Below, one piece after another: positions 11,818 through 22,700 of a stretch of DNA of 64,000 nt. The DNA is taken from the NCBI GenBank assembly GCA_963693285.1, contig OY848917.1:5714118-5778117 (forward strand). Reading direction: 5' to 3'. The notes below the pieces were generated by a model. That model did no database searches. It had not been told where the DNA came from and saw nothing but the letters and a program-made list of their open reading frames with translations. The position numbers were made by a program, and so were the translations under genes. Numbering within the stretch: position 1 is the first letter of the stretch; every line of letters starts with the position of its first letter. The stretch is from Xestospongia muta (Eukaryota; Porifera; Demospongiae; Haplosclerida; Petrosiidae).

Positions 11818-12545
11818 GTGAACATGACATTTGGCGTTGAGAGTAAAACTATGATGGCAAATCACGGTTCTGTTGGAGAATTTTTTCCATCTAAAGAGAC
11901 CTGGCTATCTTACTTCAAGAAATTGGAGCAATACTTCTTGGCAAATAATTTACAACATCAAAGAGAACATTTTCAAGAGCTGGTTCAGTTGGTACAGGAA
12001 CACAACTATCAGGTTGAAAGATTCTCTGTTCACACCCTTACGCAGAGATCCATTGCGAATGTTGCTGCCCACCTTAGAGAACTTTCTGAGCATTGCATGT
12101 TTGGTGACACACTCAATGACATGCTAAAAGATTGCCTCATCTGTGGATGTAATGATGATCGACTACTACATCTACTCTTATCTAAGCATTCACATTGGCT
12201 TAGGGTCATAATCATGAATTGGCTGAACGTAATGCTAAAGACTTACAAAAGTCTGTTTCATCTCAGATGCATGCACCGAAAGGATGATGAGAACCTTTTT
12301 CACAATATCATCATCATGGTATCACCGACTGCTATCGCTGTGGATGGGCTCATTTCCAACTGGTTGCCAATTCAAAGACACTGTCTGCTCTTTCTTTAAG
12401 AAAACTGGATACATTGTGAGAGCCTGTCTTTCACAGGGGCTCTTTACAAAAAGATGCTCAGTAGTATACTCCCAGTATGTCTAGAAAGAAGCAGAAAGCC
12501 ACTCCAAATCGAGCATATCAAGTTACAGCCTTGGAATCTCACAGG
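11818..12545 (+). pseudogene. Ty3/gypsy gag relic with zinc knuckle
   Basis: A 193-codon frame starts at or near ATG 11,853. It matches retrotransposon gag: GSVGEFFPSKETWLSYFKKL, LANN, then LVQEH, AAHLRELSEHC, FGDTLNDMLKDCLICGCNDD. The +1 frame continues into the Cys-rich knuckles (CYRCGWAHF at about 12,320-12,350, then CQFKDTVCSFFKKTGYIVRAC at 12,365-12,430), showing one frameshift and a Cys-to-Phe change. No protease or RT follows, so this is an isolated gag remnant. It inserted just downstream of HSPA12 gene A. Confidence 0.7.
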
Positions 12546-13860
12546 GAATATGTTTGAGACCCAATCGTTGAAAATTTGTTGAAAATTAGATGTAAAGGCT
12601 TAAAAATGGATTTTAAATTGACAATATCTTAATTGTTATAGCTACTATTATATACAAATAGGTATTTGTTTAACAGCTCTTTTGAGCTCTATTTAATGGA
12701 AGATTGGGCAAAAATTAGAACGATTTTCCAAATTTCCATTGCTTTGTACACATATTTTCTAAGTGTTTAGTGAGATATCCTGTAATAGCTTTATACATGT
12801 CAGTAATTAACATAGTTATGATGATCTAAATGTATGATCTGTTAGTCTAGGGAACTATGTCATGGTTAAAGGTGGAACTCTGACGTCAGATTTGCTACTC
12901 TTATGGCTGCTATTACCAATTGAGAACATTTTTTGTTAATAATGTTATCATCATATCTATTATATTAATGTAGGTAGGGTCCTAGTACAGGTAACAATTT
13001 TTTTTCAAAATGTTTATCAGTTTTATTTTTCATGTATTTTGTTAATAGTTTGCAATTTAGAAAGGAATTGAAGAGATATTTTCATCTCTTACAATACTTT
13101 GTCACCACAGCAGTTAAACATAGTTCTGAACACACAATTTTCTATTAATGACCTGAACATCCTTATAATCCTTGAAGCAGTTGAGTCATCTGTTCAGAAC
13201 TTATATACTTATACATGTGTACATAATCTATTTTTTTATCACTATAAGAATTTTTCATTTTCATTTATTCATTATATAGAGCAGAGGAGAAGGCAGTATA
13301 TGTTGTTGGTGTGATATTGTACAATGATGAACTAGCTGGAAATGTAAGTAAGATGTGGCATAAGCTTGATTACTAGTGTGCTGTGTTAGCTGGGCTACCT
13401 AAACATGAGAATGCCAAGCTGGAAACATCATTTGCTATCATGCTCTGATCATGTTACTACTCTAGATAAGGCCATGGCTGTTACAGATGAACTATTTCAG
13501 TTAGAAACACAATACTGAAGTGTATGATGGCTTCCATGAGATGGACATAATTGTTGTTATGTTACCTGTCATTTGTGTAATTTTTGATTTTCCATGAGCC
13601 TCAGAAATATGTACCCATTTGGAAAGCACAGCAAGAGTTTTATTGAATGCGCTTTGTGAGTGTCAAGCCTATCCATAACTTAGTATTCATGTATTTCTTT
13701 AGGTTGATAAAGAAAATCCAGTTGGTCTAGAAACATTGAGGACTTCTGACCAATCTCCACTCTTTTTGAATGATATCAGATTAAAAAGTAGAGAAGTCAA
13801 GAAACTGAGAAAATAACAGGATATGAATTAAAAGAACAATCTAATTCATGATTAAAGATG
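12546..13860. other. No gene recognised
   Basis: AT-rich sequence with a few short frames lacking recognisable motifs. A perfect CRE-like palindrome TGACGTCA lies near 12,881, with nothing to connect it to. Possibly remnant non-coding parts of mobile elements. Confidence 0.4.
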
Positions 13861-14172
13861 TCAGGAGGTCTGTATAGGAAGTAGTATCTTTTATCAATCA
13901 TATTGTTCGATTAATAACACTCTATATAGGAGTACTCCAGTAAAAGTATTACATAGCAATTTACTTGGACCCTATAAATATCTTTTGAAAAAATGTCTTG
14001 TGAGGCAAAAAGAGTGAGATACTGGTTCATATTTCTGCCTTCAACTATTCATGGTTTGATGATAAACTAGCAGCCAATGTCTGTTATCATTACCATCATT
14101 TGTTGGTTGTGACTACAAGAAATGGGCACAAATGGCACTTTTCATCATAGGTCCATTTTTAAGCACTGTTGA
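13861..14172. repeat. ~320-bp dispersed repeat, copy 1
   Basis: Strongly similar to 18,633-18,954. Shared blocks include TATCTTTTATCAAT, TTGATTAATAACACTCTAT, GGAGTACTCCAGTA, AAACTAGCAGCCAATGT and CAAATGGCACTTTTCATCAT. Both end at AAGCACTG-TGAC. No coding potential. It is probably a non-autonomous element; copy 2 separates retroelement RT from integrase. Confidence 0.65.
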
Positions 14173-14458
14173 CAAAGAAATCTTGTTTTATTTCTCTCAG
14201 GTAATTATTAAGAGAATTAGTCATATAAATCTAAATTGGACCAGTTGTTGTAGATATTTAGAATTTCTTTATGTAATGGAAAGGTATCACATATTAATTT
14301 GTCCAAATTGTCCAGCTCCATAATGCATACATTACCAAAACAAAAATTCACCTGCTTTTCCACTTATTAAGCAAACATGTTACAATACTGAGGCATTACT
14401 CTTACAAGTATGACATACAACAATATGTAGTGATAGTGGGTGTTACCCGAAATGATTG

Positions 14459-14466
14459 TGACGTCA
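14459..14466. promoter_or_regulatory. CRE-like palindrome upstream of HSPA12 gene B
   Basis: TGACGTCA lies 96 bp upstream of the gene B ATG. This is the consensus binding site for CREB/ATF-type factors. It is only a sequence match; I see no second supporting element. Confidence 0.3.
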
Positions 14467-14561
14467 TTACATCCCCACTTCTTGTTCCAAGATAGAATTC
14501 AGAATTGGATTGAAGGATACTGTTTTGGCTGTGCAGTCCGAAGTGGTCGTTGATCTTCAAG

Positions 14562-17500
14562 ATGGCATATTTTTCTGAACCTGAACCTCTTTTTAGATCA
14601 GAAAAAAAGAAACGTACAGGATTAGATTTGACTCTGCAACCAAGTCAGACAATTGCTGCTATCGATTTCGGAACTACCTTCGTCTCTCTGGCGTATACAA
14701 CTAGTGGAGATGACAAAGTTTATACACTCAAACTTCATAGTACCTATGAGAGAGTGCCAAATGCTATATTACTGAAAAGAGTTCCTGGAAATAAATGTGT
14801 AGTGGAAGACTTTGGATCAAAAGCTCAGGCATCATACTGTAAAATACGAACTAGTGAACAACAAAATTATATTTATTTTGAGAGAATTAAAATGCTTTTG
14901 GAAAGAGATGAGGTCAGTATTGTTAGTGTTACAGTAGTTATCCATACATCACAAAATCTGTAATGTCTGTGATACCAAGCAATTGTGGTAATATTTAATG
15001 ACCTGCATGAATGTCACTGGAATATTTGTTGAAAATTTAATAATTTACAATACATCTTGTTTGCTGGCAGAGACATGCTGTACTTTAATACGAAAGTAAT
15101 AAAGTTAGGGTCCAGGATTATTATTGTATAACATCATTAAAGGAATTGTATTACGATATCCTAATGTCAATAATGTCAATCCTGTCAGTAGTGAAAAGAG
15201 TATGAATTTGACTTTCAGTTTGCATCAAACAACTTGCTACATACATGAGAAATCTATATAACCAATCGATTTTTATAATAGTATAATTTTTTTTAATGTC
15301 AACGTCTGCACATATAGAGTGCATACAAATAATTGTTACAGTTTTGATAATGACATGACCTTTTATGGGGACTTTTATAGTCTATTATTGTTAATACCAC
15401 AGTTTATGTAAGTGTCATTCAATACAAATCAACCTATATGTATATAAATTATGTATTATTCTTGTAGTAACTAAACATACTTTAATTACACGATGGACAA
15501 TGGGTATGTCCCTGTCTGTTAAAATGGATTGGTAGATCTAACAAATACATGATCATTTACATTACAAGTGATAAAGATCAAGATTAGTAACGTCACATCC
15601 TGTCATTACTAAGATATATTGATGACAGTGTATATAGTTAACTGTCAAAGCAATAATGATTCTGTTTATTATCTTGTTATTTAGAAAAAAGATAATTTTA
15701 ATGGATGCTTTATGCTAAGCGTGTGTGAGGGAGTATGTTTCTATATAATCAGTACATATGGTAGCTTTGCTATATCATTGTGTGTATCGTAAGTAATGTC
15801 ATTATTAACAATTTCCATACTACAGTATGTCCTTTATTAGAGTTAGTTTGTTTAATTGCTTATTTACATACATATTGCTAGTTTGTAACTATAATATTTC
15901 TTGTAGTCTGTAAATCGTAGTACTACAATCAAGTCATTCGGTGGTGGTGACTACTTTCTAGTTGAAGTGATAGCCTTCATATTGAAACATTTGAGGGATT
16001 TATTATTGGCCAGATTCACAGGTGGGATCCGTTCACTTCGATCCACTGACTTTGACTGGGTCATTACTGTACCAGCTATTTGGAAAGCTAAGGCCAAGAG
16101 AATGATGAGAGAAGCTGCTTATTTGGTAATTGTCTTTAAAATAAATGTTTCTAGTTGACTTGTAGATATATGTGTTAATTAACATTGCTTGCCAACTTCC
16201 TACTTTAATAGCTATATTCATACCAAATAGCTAGAGATCGTTGTTGCTATTATTACTCACTTCCATTATGTAGGCTTGTCTAACTTCTAACAAAACAGGA
16301 ATCACTAGTTTCACTGCTGTTGGACTAGGGCTACCAAGACCACCTGAAGACAACCCAGAGAAATTAACCTTAGCTCTTGAACCTGAAGTAGCTGCTATAT
16401 ATGCTCAAAACTACACTAAGAATGTTGTGTCAGCATCTCCACCTAAACGTTATATGGTGATAGATATTGGAGGTGGTACTGTAGATATAACAGTACAAGA
16501 TCAGAGAGGTGATAAAGTCAGTGTAGTACTTACACCAATTGGAAATGCTTGGGGTGGAACAACGGTTAATAAAGCCTTTTCTGATATACTAGGAGAAATT
16601 GTTGATGACAAAGAGTTCAAAGGCTTCTTAAGTAGAAGGGCTGTCCACAAAGCCATTTTAAACAAACTCTTTTATTCCGAATTTGAAGAGGAAAAAAAGA
16701 ATTTTGGTGACAAGTACAAAGTCGATAAAACAGCTTCTGGTGAGCTGATTGTTGACCTTCCATCATCATTTGTTGATTACTATGATGATAAGATTAGGGC
16801 TAGAGTACGTCGAATGGAAGGAGTGGAGTTTGAAGATGATGCCTTGCGTATTAAATATGGTCATGTGGAAAAGAAACTATTTCAACCAACAATTACTGGC
16901 ATTCTGGAATGTATTTTTACTGCTTTTAAGAAACTAGAAGAAAGAGTTGATACTATATATCTTGTGGGTGGATTTGGTGGATGCCAGTACATTTACAAAA
17001 AGTTAGAAGAAGCTATAAGGCGGTATCGTGGAGTACATTATGATAAAATTGTTTGTCCTGACCATCCCAATCTTGCTATTGCTACTGGAGCAGTTATGTG
17101 GCGTAAAAATCCTGGTGTGATAAAATCTCGTAAAGCTGATGCCACCTATGGAATAGCTGTGTCTATTGCCTTTGTAGATGGTAAACATGAAGAACACTAT
17201 CGATATTATAATGAAGATCGGCAGCAATATAGATGTAACAATGTGTTTTGTGTTTTTCTCCAAAAAGGGGAGCTAGCAAAAGATGATGAGGTTTTTACAA
17301 CTGATCTAACTCCTGAATATCAACACCATACTATTATGTCTCTCACAATTTACACAACTCCAAGTTTAGGAATACAGTATGTAAAAGATAAAGAAGGAAG
17401 AGAAATTGTCCGAAAAATAGGTAATTTGGAAATCGATATACCCAACCCTTACAATCTTCCAAGGGAGGAACGTATTGTTGATGTTACATTGGATTTTAGT

Positions 17501-17575
17501 AGTACAGAAATACAAGCTAAAGCCAAATATCGTGTGAATGGGCAACAAGTTAAAACTATTTGTGATTTTTTGTAA
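14562..17575 (+). CDS. HSPA12-like Hsp70-family protein, gene B (intact)
   Basis: Exons 14562-14912, 15907-16125 and 16274-17575, all phase 0, give 623 residues; human-type HSPA12 proteins are ~675. The start is ATG 14,562 (MAYFSEPEP); the frame is open a little upstream only through a TTG. HSPA12 proteins are cytosolic relatives of Hsp70 with a split, diverged ATPase domain. Visible signatures are phosphate-1 IAAIDFGTTF (residues 31-40), VITVPAIW in exon 2 (~169-176), phosphate-2 VIDIGGGTVD (251-260), GNAWGG (~279-284) and the adenosine motif LVGGFGG (~419-425). All key Gly/Asp residues are present, so ATP binding is plausible. The C-terminal ~140 residues are a beta-rich tail ending in VKTICDFL. 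It is a tandem duplicate of gene A, closest to A and to the relics at 26.2 and 35.8 kb. A role in stress or immune response is inferred only from expansions of this family in other marine invertebrates. Confidence 0.88.
14913..15906 (+). other. Intron 1 of HSPA12 gene B
   Basis: Donor GAG|GTCAGT and acceptor TTCTTGTAG|TCTG. No mobile-element coding sequence was recognised inside. Confidence 0.6.
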
Positions 17576-18380
17576 CAATTTTAATTTAGATAAACTGTTA
17601 TAATAGAATGATTTGTTTTAACTAATTGATGGTTACTTGGGTACATGCCTACAAAGTACATTTATCATTAGAAAGCATCAACAACATATGCTGTTTTGAT
17701 TACTAATTACTATGGAATTGACAGTTCGCATATCATATAACTTCTCAAAAAGGGGCATGTATGGAGGCTGTTCTAATATCAGGCATTTGATAGCAGTGCT
17801 TATATAAGAATGGCTGGATTGTATTGGCAAAAACACACACAATATCTTACCAAAAACACATCATAACATCTCAATACTTGTCAGTTTTCCTCCCTAAGAC
17901 AATGAATATGTTGCGATTGATTAATAGGCAAAAGCTTGTGAAAGTTTGTGTACTAATGAATAGTAAATACTTCGCCTTTTGTTCAACACAATTTAAGTGA
18001 AGAAGTAAGTAAAACAAAATTTGCCATCATTTTGACAGATCCAACACAATATGAAACGAACTATTTGCTTTTGTATCTCACATTTTGAGTGCTTTTGAAT
18101 GGAAACCATTTAATTTCAACAGATTATTATCAAGAGCTACTCTTGAGAAGCCATTTATGAATAGTTAATATCAACGGAAGGAAATAGATGCGAAAGGAGA
18201 ATATTAAAAGTATAGCAGGTATAGACTATTTCCTGCCATGATAATCAACTTAAAAGAAGATGCGGAATATTATTGTATGACTGATAAGCTAATGACTGTA
18301 GGCCTAGCTATGATGCAATAAATTTCTTATTTAATATTTGAGGTGCTGCAATATTTAGTAAACTTTACGTTAACTCAGGA
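17576..18380. other. Intergenic, nothing recognised
   Basis: AT-rich region between gene B and the retroelement relic. No open frame or motif of note. Confidence 0.4.
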
Positions 18381-18632
18381 TTCTAGCAAATACCATTATC
18401 TAAGGAATGAACTACCCTTACTACATTTATAACTCCCTTTGGAAGGTTTCACTTTAATTATTTACCATTTGGTATTACTTCAGCTCCTGAACATTTTCGA
18501 AAGAAAATGAGTGACATTTTAATTGGATTGGAAGTAGTGTGTCACATGGACAATTTTTTAGTGTTTGGTATTGATCAGGAAGAGTATGAGCAGCATCAAA
18601 ATTCATTTTTAGAAAGAATTCATCAGTCAGTC
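18381..18632 (+). pseudogene. Ty3/gypsy reverse transcriptase fragment
   Basis: Reads TTFITPFGRFHFNYLPFGIT, then SAPEHFRKKMSDILIGLEVV, then HMDNFLVFG, and continues EEYEQHQNSFLERI. This is the palm region of a gypsy RT. The catalytic Y-x-D-D box reads H-M-D-N, losing the second Asp, so the enzyme is dead. Stops interrupt the upstream part. The continuation is cut by the dispersed repeat at 18,633. Confidence 0.78.
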
Positions 18633-18954
18633 AGGATCTGTATAAGTAAGCAGTATCTTTTATCAATTATGTTGTTTGATTAATAACACTCTATGTAGGA
18701 GTACTCCAGTAGAAATATTAGATATAAGTATTAGATACCATTTGCTTGGACCTATAAATATATATTTTGAAAGATTTCATGAAACAACATAGAAAGCAAC
18801 AAAAGAGTGAGATATTGGCTTCAACTAATTGTGGTTTCATTATAAACTAGCAGCCAATGTGTGTTATACTCACCAGTCATTTATTGGATGTGACTACATG
18901 ACATTATCACAAATGGCACTTTTCATCATAGGTCCATATTTAAGCACTGCTGAC
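18633..18954. repeat. ~320-bp dispersed repeat, copy 2, between RT and integrase fragments
   Basis: Homologous to 13,861-14,172. Its position exactly between the RT and integrase parts of a gypsy relic suggests it inserted there, or that it marks a deletion junction. Ends are not clean enough to call a target-site duplication. Confidence 0.6.
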
Positions 18955-19440
18955 AATTTAACCAGCTTAACCACTTATTCTGACCACGATTCCTGATTAC
19001 CCATAGGAAGGAAAAGGTTGCTACAGACTTATTTCAGTGGAGAAGTTACTCTTATCTCCTAGTAAGTGACTACTATTCAAGCTATATAGAGATTGCAAAG
19101 TTAACAACCACTACATCTAATGACATCGTTAGTCATATGAAATCGATTTTTGCACATTAGGCATCAATGAGGAAGTACTATCTGATAATGAACCTCAGTA
19201 TTCAGGAAAGCTATTTAGTAAGGTTTCTATAGAATATGAATTTGTTCATAGAACTTCTAGTTCCCAATAGCCTTAGAGTAATGGTGAAGTAAAGAGAGGT
19301 ATTAAAACTGTTAAAGGTTTGTTAGAGTAAGGTACAGACCCTTACTTAGCACTTTGTTTCACAATTTAACCCCACTAAGACATGGTCATAGCTAAACTAT
19401 TGATAGCGGTATGGTAGTGAGGAGTATATATGCAAAGAAA
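18955..19440 (+). pseudogene. Ty3/gypsy integrase core fragment
   Basis: Contains the integrase core pattern: VATDLFQWRSYSYLLVSDYY (first Asp near 19,025), SSYIEIAKLTT, SHMKSIFAH, YLIMNL in place of the usual SDNGPQ, and RTSSPQ-SNGEVKRG with the catalytic-Glu region near 19,265-19,300. Stops at 19,160 and 19,270 and a frameshift break it. It lies downstream of the RT fragment in the same strand and order, so both probably come from one element. A matching upstream snippet recurs at 28,560-28,625. Confidence 0.75.
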
Positions 19441-19799
19441 CAATAAAAAGTTCACCCAGTACAGTTACTATAGGATCATATTTAAATGATTGATCATATG
19501 TTATTAGATCTGGTCATGTATCAAAAGAACAAGTTTGATTTGAATACTAATTTATATTTTGAAACAAAGAGAGATGAAATGAATTTGTGATATAATTGTA
19601 ATTGTATTTATTGTTATTTCCTGTTCCAGTTTCTTGTCTATATACATTGAGCTGTAAGCCATGTTGTTTATATTATGATTATGTATTGTTGGTTTTTACA
19701 TGAATAGTATTAACTATTGGTAACGTTATACCATCTACATGTACTACAAAAATGCATAGGTTAGTAAAGGTTCAAATATATTCTTGTACATTTTTCTAA
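19441..19799. other. No gene; probable 3' non-coding part of the gypsy relic
   Basis: AT-rich sequence between the integrase fragment and the start of the segmental duplication at ~19,800. No LTR could be recognised. Confidence 0.35.
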
Positions 19800-22700
19800 G
19801 AATTAACGTTTTTCAACATATCCCTCCACACATTCATACTGAGCAGTATCATAGCTGACATTAATGCAACACATACTATTTGGCAGCCTCTTTCCTAAAA
19901 ATGAAGTAAGTGTAGAGATGTGTAATATCAGTCCCATATAAACAAGATAGTAGGAGTGGCACTTGCATCATTCCTATATAATAGAACAGGCACAAAATGC
20001 AACGATGTATCACTGATTTAGATAGTTGGTGTATCTTCTTAATTGCATGTGGCACCTGTGTTATCATGTAGGGATGATGCAATTGCCACTCCTACTACAT
20101 ATGTATCTTGTTTGAATTATTTGTATTGGACTAATAATACCCATTCCTATATTTACTTAATTCTGTTTAGAAAATATTTTTTACTTACTTGTTTGCCAAT
20201 ATTTTTTAAATGCAAGTGCCTTGATAGTCAATAGTGAAAACTGTAGCATGCTGGAAGGCAATGAGGTTTCATGTTAAAAGAGCTGACAAAAACGTTCTTA
20301 CATATTGTAATGAAGATATTATTATGAGGACAAAAGAAATAACGAAAAGCTAATTACTATACTGCATTACAAAAAATTCACAACGTGTCACTCTTGTGAT
20401 TATTAAGTTGCCAATGAATAAGCTTGTTGGTACAGTTAAAGAGGATATCCAGACTGTGCACAAACCCTAAACCCTAACATATATGTAATGTACAAAATGT
20501 CTCACCCCCAACCAACCAATCTGAATGAAATTACAAATTTTTAATCAAAAATTACAAAAACATTTATTTACAAAATTATCATAGTTCACATTTATGATGA
20601 TTCAGTATGATCAATGGCAAAATCAAATATTAATGATTCTCTTCTTCTAATTGTTACACTTGGAGAATAAATTACTTCTTGTGAATAATCATGAGATACA
20701 TTGTTTAGTAGTGGCTGTGTTTCTTCTCTCTCTTTGTAACACTTCATTTTCTTAAATTTGCTGTATAGATGTCCAAGAATTGTGACTTTAATTGTGACCA
20801 TAGCAACTCCAATAGATACAACAGTTACAAATGGTGAATAGACTTTGTAGGTAGTTTGGTTAATAAAAGAGTTAACAACAGCTAGTATAAAGAGATTGAT
20901 GTGATATGATTGCTCCAGAAAAGACAGTCGTCTATTGCGATAAACCTTGTGCTGTAAAATAAACACAATGATCATTTCAACAACAATGATAAGATAATCA
21001 TTGATAAAAGGTAGGGGTCCTGATGTATTAATGAATATGGTTGTCAATAACAAGCGAACAATTAGTAACAGGCCAGTCCAGAATTGATATCTCTCTCTGT
21101 AAGGTCCCGTATATGCATCAATAAATGGTAGTAGTTTTAATACAGGATCATTTCTACTACGACAACATAAATGACTATATCGTTGTAGCCATTGAGTAGA
21201 AAATATCAAACAGGAGTATATTATTGATAATACTAGTACCACAACAGAGAATGCTATCAATATGGAATGTTTGGTAGTTCCATAGTTAATATTACCATCT
21301 ATACTCCACACTGTCCACTCATAACTACCACAATGTAGTTTTGATGGCATCAAAACATTTGTTGTAGTTCGTAACATTTTTGTAAATGACATTAGTACAA
21401 GTGTTGCCAGAACAGGGACTATGTTACGTCCAAACATCTGGGACAGTCTTGTAGATCGTCGAGATATGACAATAATACCAGCTACAAGAGTCCACACATA
21501 AAATGGAAACACAAACTGTAGCCATGTTTTCCAGTATCCATCTAATCCATCAAACAAGCACACCTCAATCCCAAAGTCCAAATTGATCCATGATATGAAC
21601 TGACTAACTATGACAATATTTCCAGTGGGAAAGAAGACTGCTTCATTGAGTTTTATAATGTTAGCATAAAACAGCAATCCATTGATAGTACCTACTGACA
21701 CAGTTAAGTTTAATGTTATTAGTAAAGCTACTAGTAACATTCCTGAGAACATAAACACAATCAGTAGGAGGAGGTAAATGTTGGTACATTTAGAACATTC
21801 ATTGGAACCAAGTTTGAGACTGAGTCCAAACTGACATTGACCACAAAGGAGACCCATTCTATTGTGATTACATTGAAGGTCTGTTTCATTATCTAAATTG
21901 AAGTGGACCTCAGAAGACTTACAGTAATCAAATGGACAATTCTTGTATGCAATTATACAATTGTAGTCTTCTTGAAAGCTTAACCAAACATTGATATCAG
22001 AAGATTTGAGTAAAGGAAATGGTTGCCATGATACATTACATTCTACATATGATACAATGATCTCATTACAAACACATTCGTATGATGGCCCAAGCATCAT
22101 TCCTGATGGACAATCTAAAAATTGAACTTTTAAAATCAGTGACTTTGAAAAGGAATAAAAATTGTTAGATACACTGAATGTAGCAGTACCTTGTGAAGCA
22201 TTTAATAACAATTGTATTGCTTTATAAACAAAAAGTTTACAATGAGTATTTGTCTGGTCATTATTAATAGAACTGATAAGTCGTAAGTTAGGTGATGATG
22301 ATATAGATAACATACCAGGACTAGGACTACCACAGTGTCCTACTGTAATTAATGACATGTTGAATGATTGACCTGGATATACAGTAATAGGATTTGGATT
22401 TGCAAAATACTCAATTAAGTTACTTTGATTGCATAAGCAAACACCAAATGGATCTGAAGAGATGCTAGTATAGTCTTGACTTACGTGTTTGTTTGCTGTG
22501 CAAATTATTGCATCTTTGAAGTCAATATGTCCAATTTTATGTTTTTTACCATAACAATCATGAAATAAGCCTCCATATATATTGTCTCCTGTAATACGAG
22601 CTGAATTATTTTGGAATTTGACATTAAAATCAATAAAGGTACAATGAAATGATGAAAATATTGTCCATGATGGATTTTTGGCATTTGACCACAATGCTCC

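Noticed and set aside
20463..20480. Telomere-like CCCTAAACCCTAA at 20,463 and at 29,286
   Set aside because: Only about two units, repeated because both lie in the segmental duplication; too short to be a telomeric relic.
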